DNA of 64,000 bases from an uncultured Bacilli bacterium (GCA_934096015.1 CAKOLD010000002.1:1-64000), one strand, 5' to 3'; shown: positions 1-8,560, counted from the stretch's first letter. The notes: a model not told the origin generated them from the letters alone. Numbers and translations are program-made.

Positions 1-71
1 TTAGTCTAGAGGCCTATGACGTCTGCCTGTCACGCAGAAGATCACGGGTTCGAATCCCGTACGGACCGCCA
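1..71 (+). tRNA. tRNA-Asp (GTC), 5' end cut by window edge
   Basis: The anticodon arm CTGCCTGTCACGCAG gives anticodon GTC at 29-31. The T arm (CGGGTTCGAATCCCG) and the 3' acceptor strand CGGACCG followed by an encoded CCA (69-71) are intact. The first six or seven bases of the acceptor lie outside the window. It lies 7 bases before tRNA-Phe, so the two are probably one transcript. Confidence 0.93.
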
Positions 72-78
72 TTTTTTT

Positions 79-154
<76 letters not shown>

Positions 155-164
155 AGTGATTATT

Positions 165-191
165 AAACCCTAATAAAACAGGGTTTTTTTA
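165..191 (+). terminator. Rho-independent terminator after tRNA-Phe
   Basis: The stem AACCCT (166-171) / AGGGTT (180-185) is followed by a run of T. It closes the tRNA-Asp/tRNA-Phe transcript. The roughly 220 bases from here to the next terminator are very AT-rich and I see no gene in them. Confidence 0.8.
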
Positions 192-415
192 ATGCTTTAA
201 TTTAACACATAATTATATATAAATAAGAAAATTTATTTAAAAGTGTAACAATTTTAATATTTTAACATAGTATATAGTAGATAATATATATTATGGAAAT
301 TAAATATTTAATTTCAAATTTAATTGTTATTAAATTAATTTGAATTTTTTAAAGTGCTAGAAATAATATGATAAAAACCCCCTTATATTTAACTTTTATT
401 GAACATAAATACACT

Positions 416-450
416 AAAAAAGTCTTAGATTAAAATTCTAAGACTTTTTT
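416..450 (-). terminator. Terminator of the minus-strand 449-865 gene
   Basis: A perfect 9-bp stem (AAGTCTTAG 420-428 / CTAAGACTT 438-446) is flanked by A-runs on the left and T-runs on the right. It can act in both directions but lies immediately after the stop codon of the minus-strand gene. Confidence 0.75.
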
Positions 451-865
451 ATGCAAATAAGTTTTCTTTATATTTTATATTATATTCACTTTGAATTAAA
501 CATAAATCATTATTATTAGTTTCTGAATATGTATTTTTATTGGAATAAAACATGAAAGGTTGACTATAGCCATTTTTAAAATTTATAATAACTTCTTTAA
601 TTTTAGGATTGTTTTTTAGAATTGTAAAAGCATTTTCTTTAAGGTTATTTTTTGTTAAATTATATTCAATTATTTCATTTGTTAATTTTATCATAAAAAA
701 ATTAGCTTTTAATCGATTACTATTTTCTTTTGGAGTAAATGCTATTTCATCTCCAGAATCATTTATATTTGATATATATAAATTATCAAACATATTAGGT
801 GTTGCAATGATTGATTGATTAGTATCTAATTTAATGTTTATATCTTTAATACTTATGTTATTCAT
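449..865 (-). CDS. Hypothetical protein, 138 aa
   Basis: I do not recognise this protein. It is 138 residues, rich in Asn, Lys and Ile, with no membrane segment or signal peptide, so probably cytosolic. The middle part (about 55-110) alternates hydrophobic and polar residues in a way that suggests beta-strands. The ATG at 865 is preceded by AGGTGA at a good spacing, and the gene ends in a strong hairpin, so it is a real monocistronic gene. It stands alone between tRNA clusters, a common place for accessory genes. Nothing in the sequence suggests a function. Confidence 0.6.
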   Translation of the reverse strand: MNNISIKDINIKLDTNQSIIATPNMFDNLYISNINDSGDEIAFTPKENSNRLKANFFMIKLTNEIIEYNLTKNNLKENAFTILKNNPKIKEVIINFKNGYSQPFMFYSNKNTYSETNNNDLCLIQSEYNIKYKENLFA

Positions 866-950
866 TTTATCACCTAAATTAATTATATATTATTAATTTT
901 TTTTTGTCTATTAATTTTTAAAATTTGTTATAATATATTTGGTGTTACAG

Positions 951-1295
951 ATGAATGAAATTCTTATTAAATTAAAAAAATCTAAGTTTAGATCAAGTTT
1001 TAAATTATCTGATAATGATAAAAAGTATATTGAAGATAAAGGGATAGAAAAAATAAAAGAGCATGCTTATGATTTTGTAAAAAATAGATTGGCTTCTAAA
1101 AATTTAAAAAATGATGGCAAACAAACTCCTATGCATGGTCATCCTGTATTTGTTGCACAACACGCAACAGCAACGTGTTGTAGGGGATGTTTATATAAAT
1201 GGCATCACATTCAAAAGAATCATAATTTAACTGAAACTGAGACTGAATATGTTGTAAAAGTAATAATGACTTGGATAAAAGAACAATTATTATAA
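951..1295 (+). CDS. DUF4186 family protein
   Basis: A 114-residue protein that matches the DUF4186 pattern from memory: FRSSFKL near the N-terminus, then DGKQTPMHGHPVFVAQHA and TCCRGCLYKWH in the centre. The conserved His and Cys residues (GHPVF, QHAT, CCRGC, KWHHI) suggest a metal or redox site, but no function is established. I chose ATG 951 because GGTG lies just upstream; an in-frame TTG at 939 would add four residues. A TATAAT at 929-934 puts transcription start only about 10 bases ahead, so the leader is very short. Confidence 0.85.
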   Translation: MNEILIKLKKSKFRSSFKLSDNDKKYIEDKGIEKIKEHAYDFVKNRLASKNLKNDGKQTPMHGHPVFVAQHATATCCRGCLYKWHHIQKNHNLTETETEYVVKVIMTWIKEQLL

Positions 1296-1343
1296 AAAAA
1301 CTTTATTTTTTAAAAAAAATGTGCTATTATACTTTTTGTAGAT

Positions 1344-1420
1344 GCGCCCATAGCTCAATTGGATAGAGCGTTAGACTACGGATCTAAAGGTTGGGGGTTC
1401 GACTCCCTCTGGGCGTACCA
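1344..1420 (+). tRNA. tRNA-Arg (ACG)
   Basis: Acceptor GCGCCCA pairs with TGGGCGT (one G-T pair). The anticodon ACG is at 1378-1380, the T arm contains GGGTTCGACTCCC, and CCA is encoded. The A34 is the usual wobble adenosine converted to inosine by TadA in bacteria. Confidence 0.95.
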
Positions 1421-1432
1421 TTTATTTTTTAC

Positions 1433-1460
1433 TTGCATATATTATTATATATGTTATAAT
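1433..1460 (+). promoter_or_regulatory. Promoter of tRNA-Pro
   Basis: TTGCAT (1433-1438) and TATAAT (1455-1460) are separated by 16 bases, with tRNA-Pro starting 12 bases after the -10 box. Confidence 0.6.
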
Positions 1461-1471
1461 TAATATGTTTT

Positions 1472-1548
1472 CGAGAAGTAGCACAGCTTGGTAGTGCACT
1501 TGGTTTGGGACCAAGGGGTCGCAGGTTCGAATCCTGTCTTCTCGACCA
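1472..1548 (+). tRNA. tRNA-Pro (TGG)
   Basis: Acceptor CGAGAAG pairs with CTTCTCG. The anticodon loop TTTGGGA in stem CTTGG/CCAAG gives anticodon TGG. The T arm contains AGGTTCGAATCCT and CCA is encoded at 1546-1548. Confidence 0.95.
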
Positions 1549-1557
1549 TGAAGTTTA

Positions 1558-1584
1558 TAAAGCCTTTATTTAAGGCTTTTTTAT
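1558..1584 (+). terminator. Terminator after tRNA-Pro
   Basis: The stem AAGCCTT (1560-1566) / AAGGCTT (1572-1578) is followed by a T tract. Confidence 0.8.
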
Positions 1585-1682
1585 TATGTTAATTTTTTTA
1601 ACGTACTTTATAATCTAAATGCTTTGAGGGTAATTATGGTAAGATATTACAATAATTTTATTTAATGTTAAATATTAAGTAA

Positions 1683-1713
1683 AAAATAGGGTGAAATTCT
1701 TGACCCTATTTTT
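1683..1713 (-). terminator. Terminator of the capA-like gene
   Basis: AAATAGGGT and ACCCTATTT form a 9-bp stem with flanking A and T runs, directly after the stop codon of the minus-strand CapA gene. Confidence 0.75.
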
Positions 1714-2935
1714 ATCTGTATTTTTGATCGATAATTTTTTCAAAAGTATTTTCTATAAATTGTTTGGTTAGTCCTTTATTATATAAATAGTGGTTTTTTT
1801 CATAAGTTTCAGAATATTGATTTAAGGGAATTAATAGAAAATTATTTTGATTTTTGTCGTAGTAGTTTATAATTGGTTCTGTTTTAATATTAGTAATATT
1901 AATTGATTCATTTTGTTTGGTTATTGTTAGTGTTGATAATAATCCAATTTGATAGTTATCTAAAAATTCTTGATTGGCTCTATCTACAATTGGATCTGCA
2001 GAAACAAAATTTCCCATAGAATAATATACTAAAGTTTTGTGATTTTCACCGATTTCTTCTATTTTTTGAATATTATGTGAGTGAGATCCAATAATAATAT
2101 CTACACCTAAGTTGTTTAAATAGTTAGCAAGATAGGTTTGTTCTTCAGTTATTTGGTAAGTAAATTCTTTACCCCAGTGCATTAAAACGATGACGACGTC
2201 AACGCTTTCTCTTAAATTAGTTATTTCATTTTTTAATATTTTTTTATATTCTTCTGTAACAGTTCTTGTGTCTGGATCTCTAAATAGTCCTACTTTTTCT
2301 CTTAAGTTGTTGGGTATTTTACTATTTGTGCCCATGGTATATGCTAAAAATCCTATTTTTATTCCATTTATATTTTTAATATATAAATTGTTTCTTTTAT
2401 TTGTGTCATTATAAGTTCCTACAGTCATAATATTAGAGTTATTTTTAAAGAAATCTATAGTTGAGTTTATTCCATCGATTCCTCTATCATAAGAATGGTT
2501 ATTTGCAGTTCCTAAAATTTCTATACTTTGGTTTGCAATTAAATTTCCCATTGAACTTGGAGCACAAAAGGAATAACCAGTTCCTGATACTTCTAAAGAA
2601 TCATTTCCGATAACTACTTCCATGTTTCCAATGGTTAAATCATCTTTTTTAAAATAATCATTGTTAACAATTTCAAAATATTTTGAAGAGTCATATCCAC
2701 TATTTATAGCATCATAAAAAGGTTGTTCAAATAATAAATCACCAATTAAAGTTAATTTAGCTTTTTGTTTATTTTGTTTAATTATTTTTTTAGTGGTGGA
2801 GGGTGTTTTTTGATTAGTATCTTTATCTTTTTTTTCTTCTTTAGTAATATTTTGAAATATGATTATACTTAATATGATAAGTATTAATAATAGTATTATT
2901 TTAAATTTCTTTTTTAATTTTAATTTTGTTTTCAT
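1712..2935 (-). CDS. CapA-like metallophosphatase, membrane-anchored
   Basis: A 407-residue protein of the CapA/PGA_cap family (metallophosphoesterase fold, named for poly-gamma-glutamate capsule synthesis). One N-terminal membrane segment (about 12-29) is followed by a Lys/Thr-rich linker and an extracellular catalytic domain. Family motifs are visible: TLIGDLLFE with the metal Asp at 66, GNMEVV, TANNHSYDRG (Asn-His plus Asp), HWGKEF and GSHSHNIQ. The ATG at 2935 has AGGAG six bases upstream. No capB, capC or other capsule gene is adjacent, so a poly-gamma-glutamate role is not supported; many stand-alone members have unknown substrates. Confidence 0.87.
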   Translation of the reverse strand: MKTKLKLKKKFKIILLLILIILSIIIFQNITKEEKKDKDTNQKTPSTTKKIIKQNKQKAKLTLIGDLLFEQPFYDAINSGYDSSKYFEIVNNDYFKKDDLTIGNMEVVIGNDSLEVSGTGYSFCAPSSMGNLIANQSIEILGTANNHSYDRGIDGINSTIDFFKNNSNIMTVGTYNDTNKRNNLYIKNINGIKIGFLAYTMGTNSKIPNNLREKVGLFRDPDTRTVTEEYKKILKNEITNLRESVDVVIVLMHWGKEFTYQITEEQTYLANYLNNLGVDIIIGSHSHNIQKIEEIGENHKTLVYYSMGNFVSADPIVDRANQEFLDNYQIGLLSTLTITKQNESINITNIKTEPIINYYDKNQNNFLLIPLNQYSETYEKNHYLYNKGLTKQFIENTFEKIIDQKYR

Positions 2936-3038
2936 ATGTTACTCCTATGATTATTTTAGCATAATCGACATAAAAAACATATTGATTTTTGACTTCTACA
3001 TGTTATAATATTTGTATAAGATAGAAGGGAATTAATTT

Positions 3039-3560
3039 ATGAAAAAATTAAAAAATAATAAAAAAGGTTTTACGTTAGTAGAATTACTTGTAGTTATAGT
3101 TATTTTATCTGTAATTATTATTATATTAGGAAATACAGCATTACCTATGATGGGAAAATTGAAGAAAAATGGAATGTTAACTTATGCAGAGAGAGTTGTT
3201 TCTAATGCTGCTACTTCTATTCAAGCTGATTCAATTACAAATCCTACTATTGCTGGTAAAGGATATAGTATTGAAGATTTAATGGGGAGCAAGTCTTATT
3301 TTGGATGTGTGTATGTAAAAGTGGATAATACTACTGGAAGCCCAGTTTATACTTATACAGTACTTATGTATTCTAAGGCGGATAAATATCAATTTAAAGG
3401 AGAAACAACAACTGCAACATTTGATGGTGACATTGATACTTTAGCACCAGGATATGGAGGAAGCATACCTGCAACTAATCTATATAATTCTACTACATGT
3501 AATGTTGCTCCAACAGCTAGTAGCATCTATAAAGAAGCTGCACCAGCAGCAACACCATAA
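3039..3560 (+). CDS. Type IV prepilin-like protein
   Basis: The N-terminus has the class III signal of type IV pilins and pseudopilins: a short basic leader, then KKGFTLVELLVVIVILSV. Cleavage and methylation would be between Gly and Phe, with Glu at +5 and a hydrophobic helix to about residue 32. The rest (173 residues in all) is a small extracellular domain with two Cys and a Pro/Ala-rich tail. No prepilin peptidase, ATPase or pilus platform gene is nearby, so the assembly partner lies elsewhere. A terminator follows, so it is a single-gene unit. Confidence 0.82.
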   Translation: MKKLKNNKKGFTLVELLVVIVILSVIIIILGNTALPMMGKLKKNGMLTYAERVVSNAATSIQADSITNPTIAGKGYSIEDLMGSKSYFGCVYVKVDNTTGSPVYTYTVLMYSKADKYQFKGETTTATFDGDIDTLAPGYGGSIPATNLYNSTTCNVAPTASSIYKEAAPAATP

Positions 3561-3562
3561 AA

Positions 3563-3588
3563 TGAAAGTTTAATACTTTCTTTTTTTA
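3563..3588 (+). terminator. Terminator after the prepilin gene
   Basis: The stem GAAAGT (3564-3569) / ACTTTC (3575-3580) is followed by seven T. Confidence 0.75.
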
Positions 3589-3618
3589 TGATAAAATATA
3601 ATATAAGTAGGTGGTTAG

Positions 3619-4659
3619 ATGATTGGTATAGCACTTGAAGGTGGAGGAGCAAAAGGAGCTTATGAAATAGGTGCTTATGTTGCTTTAAAAAAACACTTAA
3701 AAAATATAAAAATGATTGCTGGGACTTCAATTGGTTCAATAAATGCGGCACTTTTAGTGCAAGGTGATATAAAAAAAGCAATGGATTTGTGGATGAGTGT
3801 TGATTCTAGTATTTTTGGTTTTGATACAGAACTAAATAAAGAATTAAAAAAGAGTTTTAATTTAAAAAATATGAAAGCTGGATTAGAAGAAATAAAAGCT
3901 GTTATAAAAAATAAAGGAATTGATACTAAAAAGTTACGTGATTTAATTGATGAAGCAATTGATGAAGATAGAGTCAGAAATAGTAAAATAAAATTGGGTT
4001 TAGTTACAGTGCGTTTAAATGATTTAAAACCGTTAGAGGTTACGATAGATGATATACCTTATGGAAAATTAAAAGATTATTTAATGGCTAGTTGCTATTT
4101 ACCGATTTTTAAGAGTGAAAAAATAATAGATAATAAATATTATATTGATGGGGGATTTTATAATAATTTGCCGGTTTCATTATTAGAAAAAAATGGTTGT
4201 GATAAAATTTATGCAATTCGTTTAAATTCTTTAGGGATTGTAAAAAAATATACTGGTGATGTAGTGGTTATTAAGCCTAATAAAAGTACAGGCCCAGGAA
4301 TTTTTTTCAGTAAAAATGATGTTACTAATAACATAAGAATGGGATATCTTGATGCGTTAAAATCATTAAATTTGGTGTTAGGGAAAACTTATTATTTTAA
4401 AAAGAAAAAATTTTATTTTGTAAATGTGAAAAAAGTTTCTTCTAAGACACTTGATGTTATTAAATTAAAATTTAAAAGTGATGATTATAAGGAAATATTA
4501 TTTTTAGCGTTAGAAGAAGTATTATTTTATAATAAATTTGATGTTTTAAAGTTATATGAGATTAATAAGACGTTGAAATTAATAAAAAAGGGTAAATTAA
4601 AGTGTAGAAGTAGTGTTATTAATGATTTTATTTATAGTGTTGATTGTAAAATAGGTTGA
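3619..4659 (+). CDS. Patatin-like phospholipase
   Basis: A 346-residue patatin-family lipid acyl hydrolase. All three family signatures are visible: the glycine-rich oxyanion hole EGGGAKGAYEIG at 7-18, the nucleophile elbow GTSIG with Ser37, and the dyad Asp in DGGFYNN at about 177. There is no signal peptide or membrane segment, so it probably acts on membrane lipids from the cytosol. The region after about 215 is a variable C-terminal domain. AGGTGG precedes the ATG at good spacing. It is followed closely by yebC. Confidence 0.9.
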   Translation: MIGIALEGGGAKGAYEIGAYVALKKHLKNIKMIAGTSIGSINAALLVQGDIKKAMDLWMSVDSSIFGFDTELNKELKKSFNLKNMKAGLEEIKAVIKNKGIDTKKLRDLIDEAIDEDRVRNSKIKLGLVTVRLNDLKPLEVTIDDIPYGKLKDYLMASCYLPIFKSEKIIDNKYYIDGGFYNNLPVSLLEKNGCDKIYAIRLNSLGIVKKYTGDVVVIKPNKSTGPGIFFSKNDVTNNIRMGYLDALKSLNLVLGKTYYFKKKKFYFVNVKKVSSKTLDVIKLKFKSDDYKEILFLALEEVLFYNKFDVLKLYEINKTLKLIKKGKLKCRSSVINDFIYSVDCKIG

Positions 4660-4703
4660 TAATCTTTTTAAATAAATATATAATGTACTGAGGGAGTGAA
4701 GAT

Positions 4704-5423
4704 ATGGGAAGAGCATATGAAGTAAGAAAAGCTAGTATACAAAAAACTGGAGCTATTAAAGCTAAATTATATAGTACTTTTGCTAAAGAGATATATTTGG
4801 CTGCTAAAAATGGAGTTCCAGAGATTGATAGTAATATAAATTTAAAGAGAATTGTAGATAAAGCAAAAAAGCAACAAGTTCCTAGTGATATAATTAATAG
4901 AGCCATTGAAAAAGCAAAAGGTGCAGGAGCTGAAGATTATCAAACAGTTATTTATGAAGGATTTGGACCTGGAGCTAGTACTTTGATAATTAAATGTTTA
5001 ACTGATAATGTTAATAGAACTGTTGGTTTTGTTAGAACGGCTTTTAATAAGTGTCATAAGAGTTTAGGGGTTTCTAATAGTGTTAGTTATAATTATGATT
5101 ATTTAGGAGTTATTAGTTTTAAAACTAGTGATAGTGAAAGTGTATTTGAAATGCTATTAAATGAAGGCATTGAGCTTGTTGATTTTGAGTATGAAGATGG
5201 TGAGGTTGTTATAACTTGTAATCCAACTGATATTCATGCTGTTAAAGATGTTTTAGAAAAAAATATTTCGGATATTGAATATGATTTAGATGAGGTTGGA
5301 ATGTATCCTAAAGAAAAGGTTGTTTTAACAGGAGAAGATAAGGAATTATTTTTACGTTTATATTCTATGTTAGATGAAATAGAAGATGTAACTGAGATTT
5401 ATCATAACGTTGAGTTAGATTAA
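4704..5423 (+). CDS. yebC: YebC/PmpR family protein
   Basis: A 239-residue YebC-family protein of typical length. It shows the conserved start MGRAYEVRKASIQKTG, the ADGVPEI-like stretch NGVPEIDSNINL, the PSDIINRAIEKAKG segment and the YEGFGPGAS motif. Members have been described as DNA-binding regulators and, more recently, as ribosome-associated factors that relieve stalling at proline runs; the sequence alone does not decide between these. Start ATG 4704 follows a GGGAG ribosome-binding site. Confidence 0.93.
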   Translation: MGRAYEVRKASIQKTGAIKAKLYSTFAKEIYLAAKNGVPEIDSNINLKRIVDKAKKQQVPSDIINRAIEKAKGAGAEDYQTVIYEGFGPGASTLIIKCLTDNVNRTVGFVRTAFNKCHKSLGVSNSVSYNYDYLGVISFKTSDSESVFEMLLNEGIELVDFEYEDGEVVITCNPTDIHAVKDVLEKNISDIEYDLDEVGMYPKEKVVLTGEDKELFLRLYSMLDEIEDVTEIYHNVELD

Positions 5424-5507
5424 TCTCTTTTTTGTTGTGTTTTTTGAGTTTATCTATTGCTTAGAATTATTTAATATGGTATCATTTTATGGTAGAGGAG
5501 GATATAA

Positions 5508-6128
5508 ATGAAAGAGAACAGAGCAATGACGGTTATGATGACTGTAATTGGAATAGCAACTTTGCTAGTTACGTTAGTTAGTGCAACATTTGCTTACTTT
5601 ACAGCTAAAGTTACTGATAATAATCCTTTAAAAAATGATGTAACAGTTACAGGTGCTACGTTAGGTACTATAAGTTATACACATGGTGATACTGTTACTT
5701 TAGCTAATGCTTTTCCAGGAGATTCTGATTCTAAAACATTTACTATTTCTTCGGAAGCGGCTTCTACTAATCCAGTTAGCTATGATGTTTATTTAGTTAC
5801 ATCTGATAATACTTTTACTACTGGTAATTTGCATGCTACTTTAACAGGAGATTCGTCTAATGTAACTGGTAAAACTGCTATTACTTCTAATTTGAATGAT
5901 ACTTCTTTGGATTTATCTAACTATGGCCCTAATTCTAAAGTTAAGATTGGTAGTGGAGTTATACAACCTAATGCTACTACTGATACTTGGACATTGAAAA
6001 TTCAACTTGTTGAGGCAAATGAAGAGCAGAATGCAGATCAAGGTGCTACGTTTACAGGAAAAATTGAAGTGGTTGCAAATATAGGTTATACAGCTGGTGG
6101 TGCTACAACTAGTGTTAGTGGAAACTAA
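5508..6128 (+). CDS. TasA/camelysin-like secreted protein 1
   Basis: A 206-residue secreted protein of the TasA/CotN (camelysin) type. The N-terminal segment (about 8-30) ends in SATFAYFTA, which fits SipW-dependent signal peptides in this family. The mature part is Thr/Ser/Asn-rich with predicted beta-strands and ends with a WTLKIQL...EEQNADQGATF...GKIEV block shared with the next gene. Known members are fibre subunits of the biofilm matrix or metalloproteases; I see no HExxH motif, so a structural role is more likely. A paralogue follows 17 bases downstream and a SipW-type peptidase comes next. Confidence 0.8.
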   Translation: MKENRAMTVMMTVIGIATLLVTLVSATFAYFTAKVTDNNPLKNDVTVTGATLGTISYTHGDTVTLANAFPGDSDSKTFTISSEAASTNPVSYDVYLVTSDNTFTTGNLHATLTGDSSNVTGKTAITSNLNDTSLDLSNYGPNSKVKIGSGVIQPNATTDTWTLKIQLVEANEEQNADQGATFTGKIEVVANIGYTAGGATTSVSGN

Positions 6129-6145
6129 GGAGAGGGATAATAATT

Positions 6146-6775
6146 ATGAATGAAAATAATAAAGGAACTACTATTTTATTAACAGTTATTGGAGTTGCAA
6201 CTTTATTAGTTGCGGTTGTTGGAGCAACATTTGCTTATTTTACTGCAAATGTTAAGGATGTTAATCCTGATAAAACAGATGTAAATGTTAGTGCAGCAAC
6301 AGTTGGTACTATTACTTTTACGCATGGTGATACAATTACATTACAAAATGCTTATCCTGGTGATTTAGATAGTAAAACATTTACTATTGCTGCTGATGCA
6401 ACTAGTACTATACCTGTTGAATATAATATTTATTTGACAGTAACAAATAATACTTTTATAACAAATAATTTAGAATATAAATTGTCAGCTACAAGTGTTA
6501 CAGGAACAAATGGAACTGCATCTACTGGCTTACCTACATTGGAAGGAAGCCAATATGTAGCTTTAGATAGTACTACTTATGGAAATGCTAAAAAAGTTTT
6601 AATTGGAACAGCGAAATTAGGAACTAAAGGTACTGTTGATACTTGGACAATGGAAGTAAGATTAAAAGAAACAAATGAGTTACAAAATGATGACCAAGGT
6701 AAGGAATTTAGTGGAAAATTAAGCGTTGAAGCTGTTACTAAATATTCTGCTGGAGGAAATACATACGGTGGTTAA
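6146..6775 (+). CDS. TasA/camelysin-like secreted protein 2
   Basis: A 209-residue paralogue of the preceding gene, alike from the signal peptide (GATFAYFTANVKD) through GDTITLQNAYPGDLDSKTF to the C-terminal WTMEVRL...NDDQGKEFSGKLSVEA block. The pair arose by tandem duplication and probably co-assembles or provides major and minor subunits. A hairpin terminator after the stop may make sipW expression lower than that of the two subunits. The function is inferred from family and context only. Confidence 0.8.
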   Translation: MNENNKGTTILLTVIGVATLLVAVVGATFAYFTANVKDVNPDKTDVNVSAATVGTITFTHGDTITLQNAYPGDLDSKTFTIAADATSTIPVEYNIYLTVTNNTFITNNLEYKLSATSVTGTNGTASTGLPTLEGSQYVALDSTTYGNAKKVLIGTAKLGTKGTVDTWTMEVRLKETNELQNDDQGKEFSGKLSVEAVTKYSAGGNTYGG

Positions 6776-6783
6776 CACTTATA

Positions 6784-6818
6784 AGTAAATATTTATTGAT
6801 ATTTGCTTTTTTTTTTTA
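6784..6818 (+). terminator. Terminator between the TasA-like pair and sipW
   Basis: AGTAAATAT (6784-6792) pairs with ATATTTGCT (6799-6807) with one G-T pair, followed by a long T tract. It probably partly separates the abundant subunits from the peptidase. Confidence 0.65.
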
Positions 6819-6840
6819 TATAATGAATTTATAGAATAAT

Positions 6841-7470
6841 ATGGTGATAAAAGTGGCTAGTTTGGATAAAGAGAAAAAAAAATATGCACCTATATTTGAA
6901 AAAGTAGGAAGAGTTCTTTCATATGCTGCAATAGTAGTACTTATTTTTTGTGCTTTATTTTTTGTATATTATTTTATTTCAATTGCTGTTTACAAGGCTA
7001 ATCCTCAGAGTAAATTACCGCGTTTTGGGCTTTATACTATAATTAGTCCTAGTATGGAGCCAAAAATTAAGGTTTATGATGTGGTTGTAACAAAAACAGT
7101 GGATCCTAAAACAATTAAAGTTGGGGATGTTATATCTTTCATATCAAGTAGCACAATAAGTAGAGGACTATTAGTTACACATAGAGTTGTTAGTATTGCG
7201 ATTGCTTCTAATGATGAGTTAGCTTTTAAAACTAAGGGTGATAATAATCAAACAGCGGATACTGCACCTGCAATGAGTTCTAGTATTGTGGGTAAAGTAA
7301 TTTTTAAAATTCCTCAGTTAGGAAGAGTACAATTCTTTTTGGCTCAAAAAGCAGGATGGCTACTTATTGTGGTTATGCCTGCACTTGGAGTAATAGTTTA
7401 TGATTTTATTAAACTATTTAAGATGATTGATCCAAAGAAAATTGATAATAATAGTAAAACAAAGGAGTGA
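6841..7470 (+). CDS. sipW: SipW-type signal peptidase I
   Basis: A 209-residue signal peptidase of the ER/SipW type, in which His replaces the usual catalytic Lys. The nucleophile Ser71 is in ISPSMEP, His114 is in LVTHRV, and acidic residues follow in KGDNNQTAD. Two membrane segments are visible (about 26-50 and 167-188), an arrangement found in Firmicutes SipW. It follows two substrates with SipW-type signal peptides, the classic partnership. ATG 6841 has no clear ribosome-binding site; an in-frame GTG at 6853 preceded by GGTGA is an alternative start. Confidence 0.87.
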   Translation: MVIKVASLDKEKKKYAPIFEKVGRVLSYAAIVVLIFCALFFVYYFISIAVYKANPQSKLPRFGLYTIISPSMEPKIKVYDVVVTKTVDPKTIKVGDVISFISSSTISRGLLVTHRVVSIAIASNDELAFKTKGDNNQTADTAPAMSSSIVGKVIFKIPQLGRVQFFLAQKAGWLLIVVMPALGVIVYDFIKLFKMIDPKKIDNNSKTKE

Positions 7471-7475
7471 AGAAG

Positions 7476-8507
7476 ATGAATAAAGATTTAGAAAAACTTT
7501 TAGATAAATCGATTAAAGTTTTGGCTGATAATGATGATAAAAAGGAACAAGAAAGATATCACTTATTACAGAGTGCTATTGAACAAACGCAAGAATATTT
7601 AGAATCTAATAATTATTCTAAAGAACTTAGTAATGATTTAACAAATGAGTTAAACGTTTCTATAAAACGTTTTAAAAATACAAAAGTACCTTTTATAATA
7701 TTTTTAGTTATATTATGTACTATTATTTTTTCTGGGGCATTTTATGTTTCTTATTCTTATTTTTATGATTTCTTTTATAATGGAGGAGAGATTGTTCCAC
7801 CAAAAACAACTACTACAAAAACTACCAGAAAGATTTCAACAACTGGTGATGTTACAGATAGAGTGACTGACCCAGCTGAAAGTACAACGACTAATAAGAC
7901 TGCTAAAACTACTAAGAAAGCAAATAAAACCACAAAGAAGAATAATAGTAATGATAATAGTAAGACTACAAAGAAAAATACTACTAATGATGGAGGTAAA
8001 AAAACTACATCTTCTAATGTTATAGATGATGATCCTAATGTACCAGAGTTTGTTACTGTTGTATTTGATAATGGAGAATTAATTGATTTAAATAATATTA
8101 TTCCATTAGATGATAATGATGGTTTAAATACTACGCCTGTTACATGGAAGTTAAATAGTACTTTATCTAAAGGTAGTAAGAATTATAAAATAACATATTC
8201 AATTGATTTTATTGATAAAATTGAAGATATTTCTTCTTCTGAACTTTTGGATATAACTAAATTAAAATATCAATTATTAATTAAGAAAAATGGTTCTGTT
8301 TATTCTGATACTGGTGTACAATTGATGGCTGATTATCCTGAGGTGGAAAATGGTATTAGACCAATAATAACAGGAAGTTATAATAAAGGTGAAGAGTTAT
8401 CTTTTGAACTTAGAATGTGGTTAGATAGTAGTACAGATAATTCACAACAAGGAAAGAAATATAGATTTAAAATAAATGTTCAGGCTTCTTATGACTTTAT
8501 GAATTAG
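7476..8507 (+). CDS. Membrane-tethered protein with TasA-like C-terminal domain
   Basis: A 343-residue protein that starts at ATG 7476, where AAAGGAG is well placed (GTG 7467 overlaps that site). It has a cytosolic coiled-coil-like part (about 1-65), one membrane segment (about 70-95), a long Thr/Lys/Asn linker (about 110-180) and a C-terminal extracellular domain. The domain ends in LSFELRMWLD, NSQQGKKYRFKINV, which closely resembles the end of the two TasA-like proteins upstream. I infer an uncleaved membrane anchor for the fibre, comparable in role to TapA. The gene overlaps or abuts sipW, so they are co-expressed. Confidence 0.65.
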   Translation: MNKDLEKLLDKSIKVLADNDDKKEQERYHLLQSAIEQTQEYLESNNYSKELSNDLTNELNVSIKRFKNTKVPFIIFLVILCTIIFSGAFYVSYSYFYDFFYNGGEIVPPKTTTTKTTRKISTTGDVTDRVTDPAESTTTNKTAKTTKKANKTTKKNNSNDNSKTTKKNTTNDGGKKTTSSNVIDDDPNVPEFVTVVFDNGELIDLNNIIPLDDNDGLNTTPVTWKLNSTLSKGSKNYKITYSIDFIDKIEDISSSELLDITKLKYQLLIKKNGSVYSDTGVQLMADYPEVENGIRPIITGSYNKGEELSFELRMWLDSSTDNSQQGKKYRFKINVQASYDFMN

Positions 8508-8527
8508 GATTTTACAATCCTTTTTTT
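8507..8527 (+). terminator. Terminator of the sipW operon
   Basis: GGATT (8507-8511) and AATCC (8516-8520) form a short stem followed by seven T, overlapping the stop codon of the anchor gene. Confidence 0.6.
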
Positions 8528-8539
8528 GTTTGATATAAT
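8511..8539 (+). promoter_or_regulatory. Promoter of the glucosaminidase gene
   Basis: TTTACA (8511-8516) and TATAAT (8534-8539) are 17 bases apart; the -35 box lies inside the preceding terminator hairpin. Confidence 0.5.
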
Positions 8540-8560
8540 ATTTTTATTCAAGGTGAGTAA

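Noticed and set aside
293..343. A 16-codon ATG frame in the AT-rich gap after tRNA-Phe
   Set aside because: It has no ribosome-binding site and its composition is that of random AT-rich DNA.
609..818. A 69-residue plus-strand frame opposite the 449-865 gene
   Set aside because: It is the antisense shadow of a gene with a good ribosome-binding site and terminator. Many other overlapping frames in the window were dropped for the same reason.
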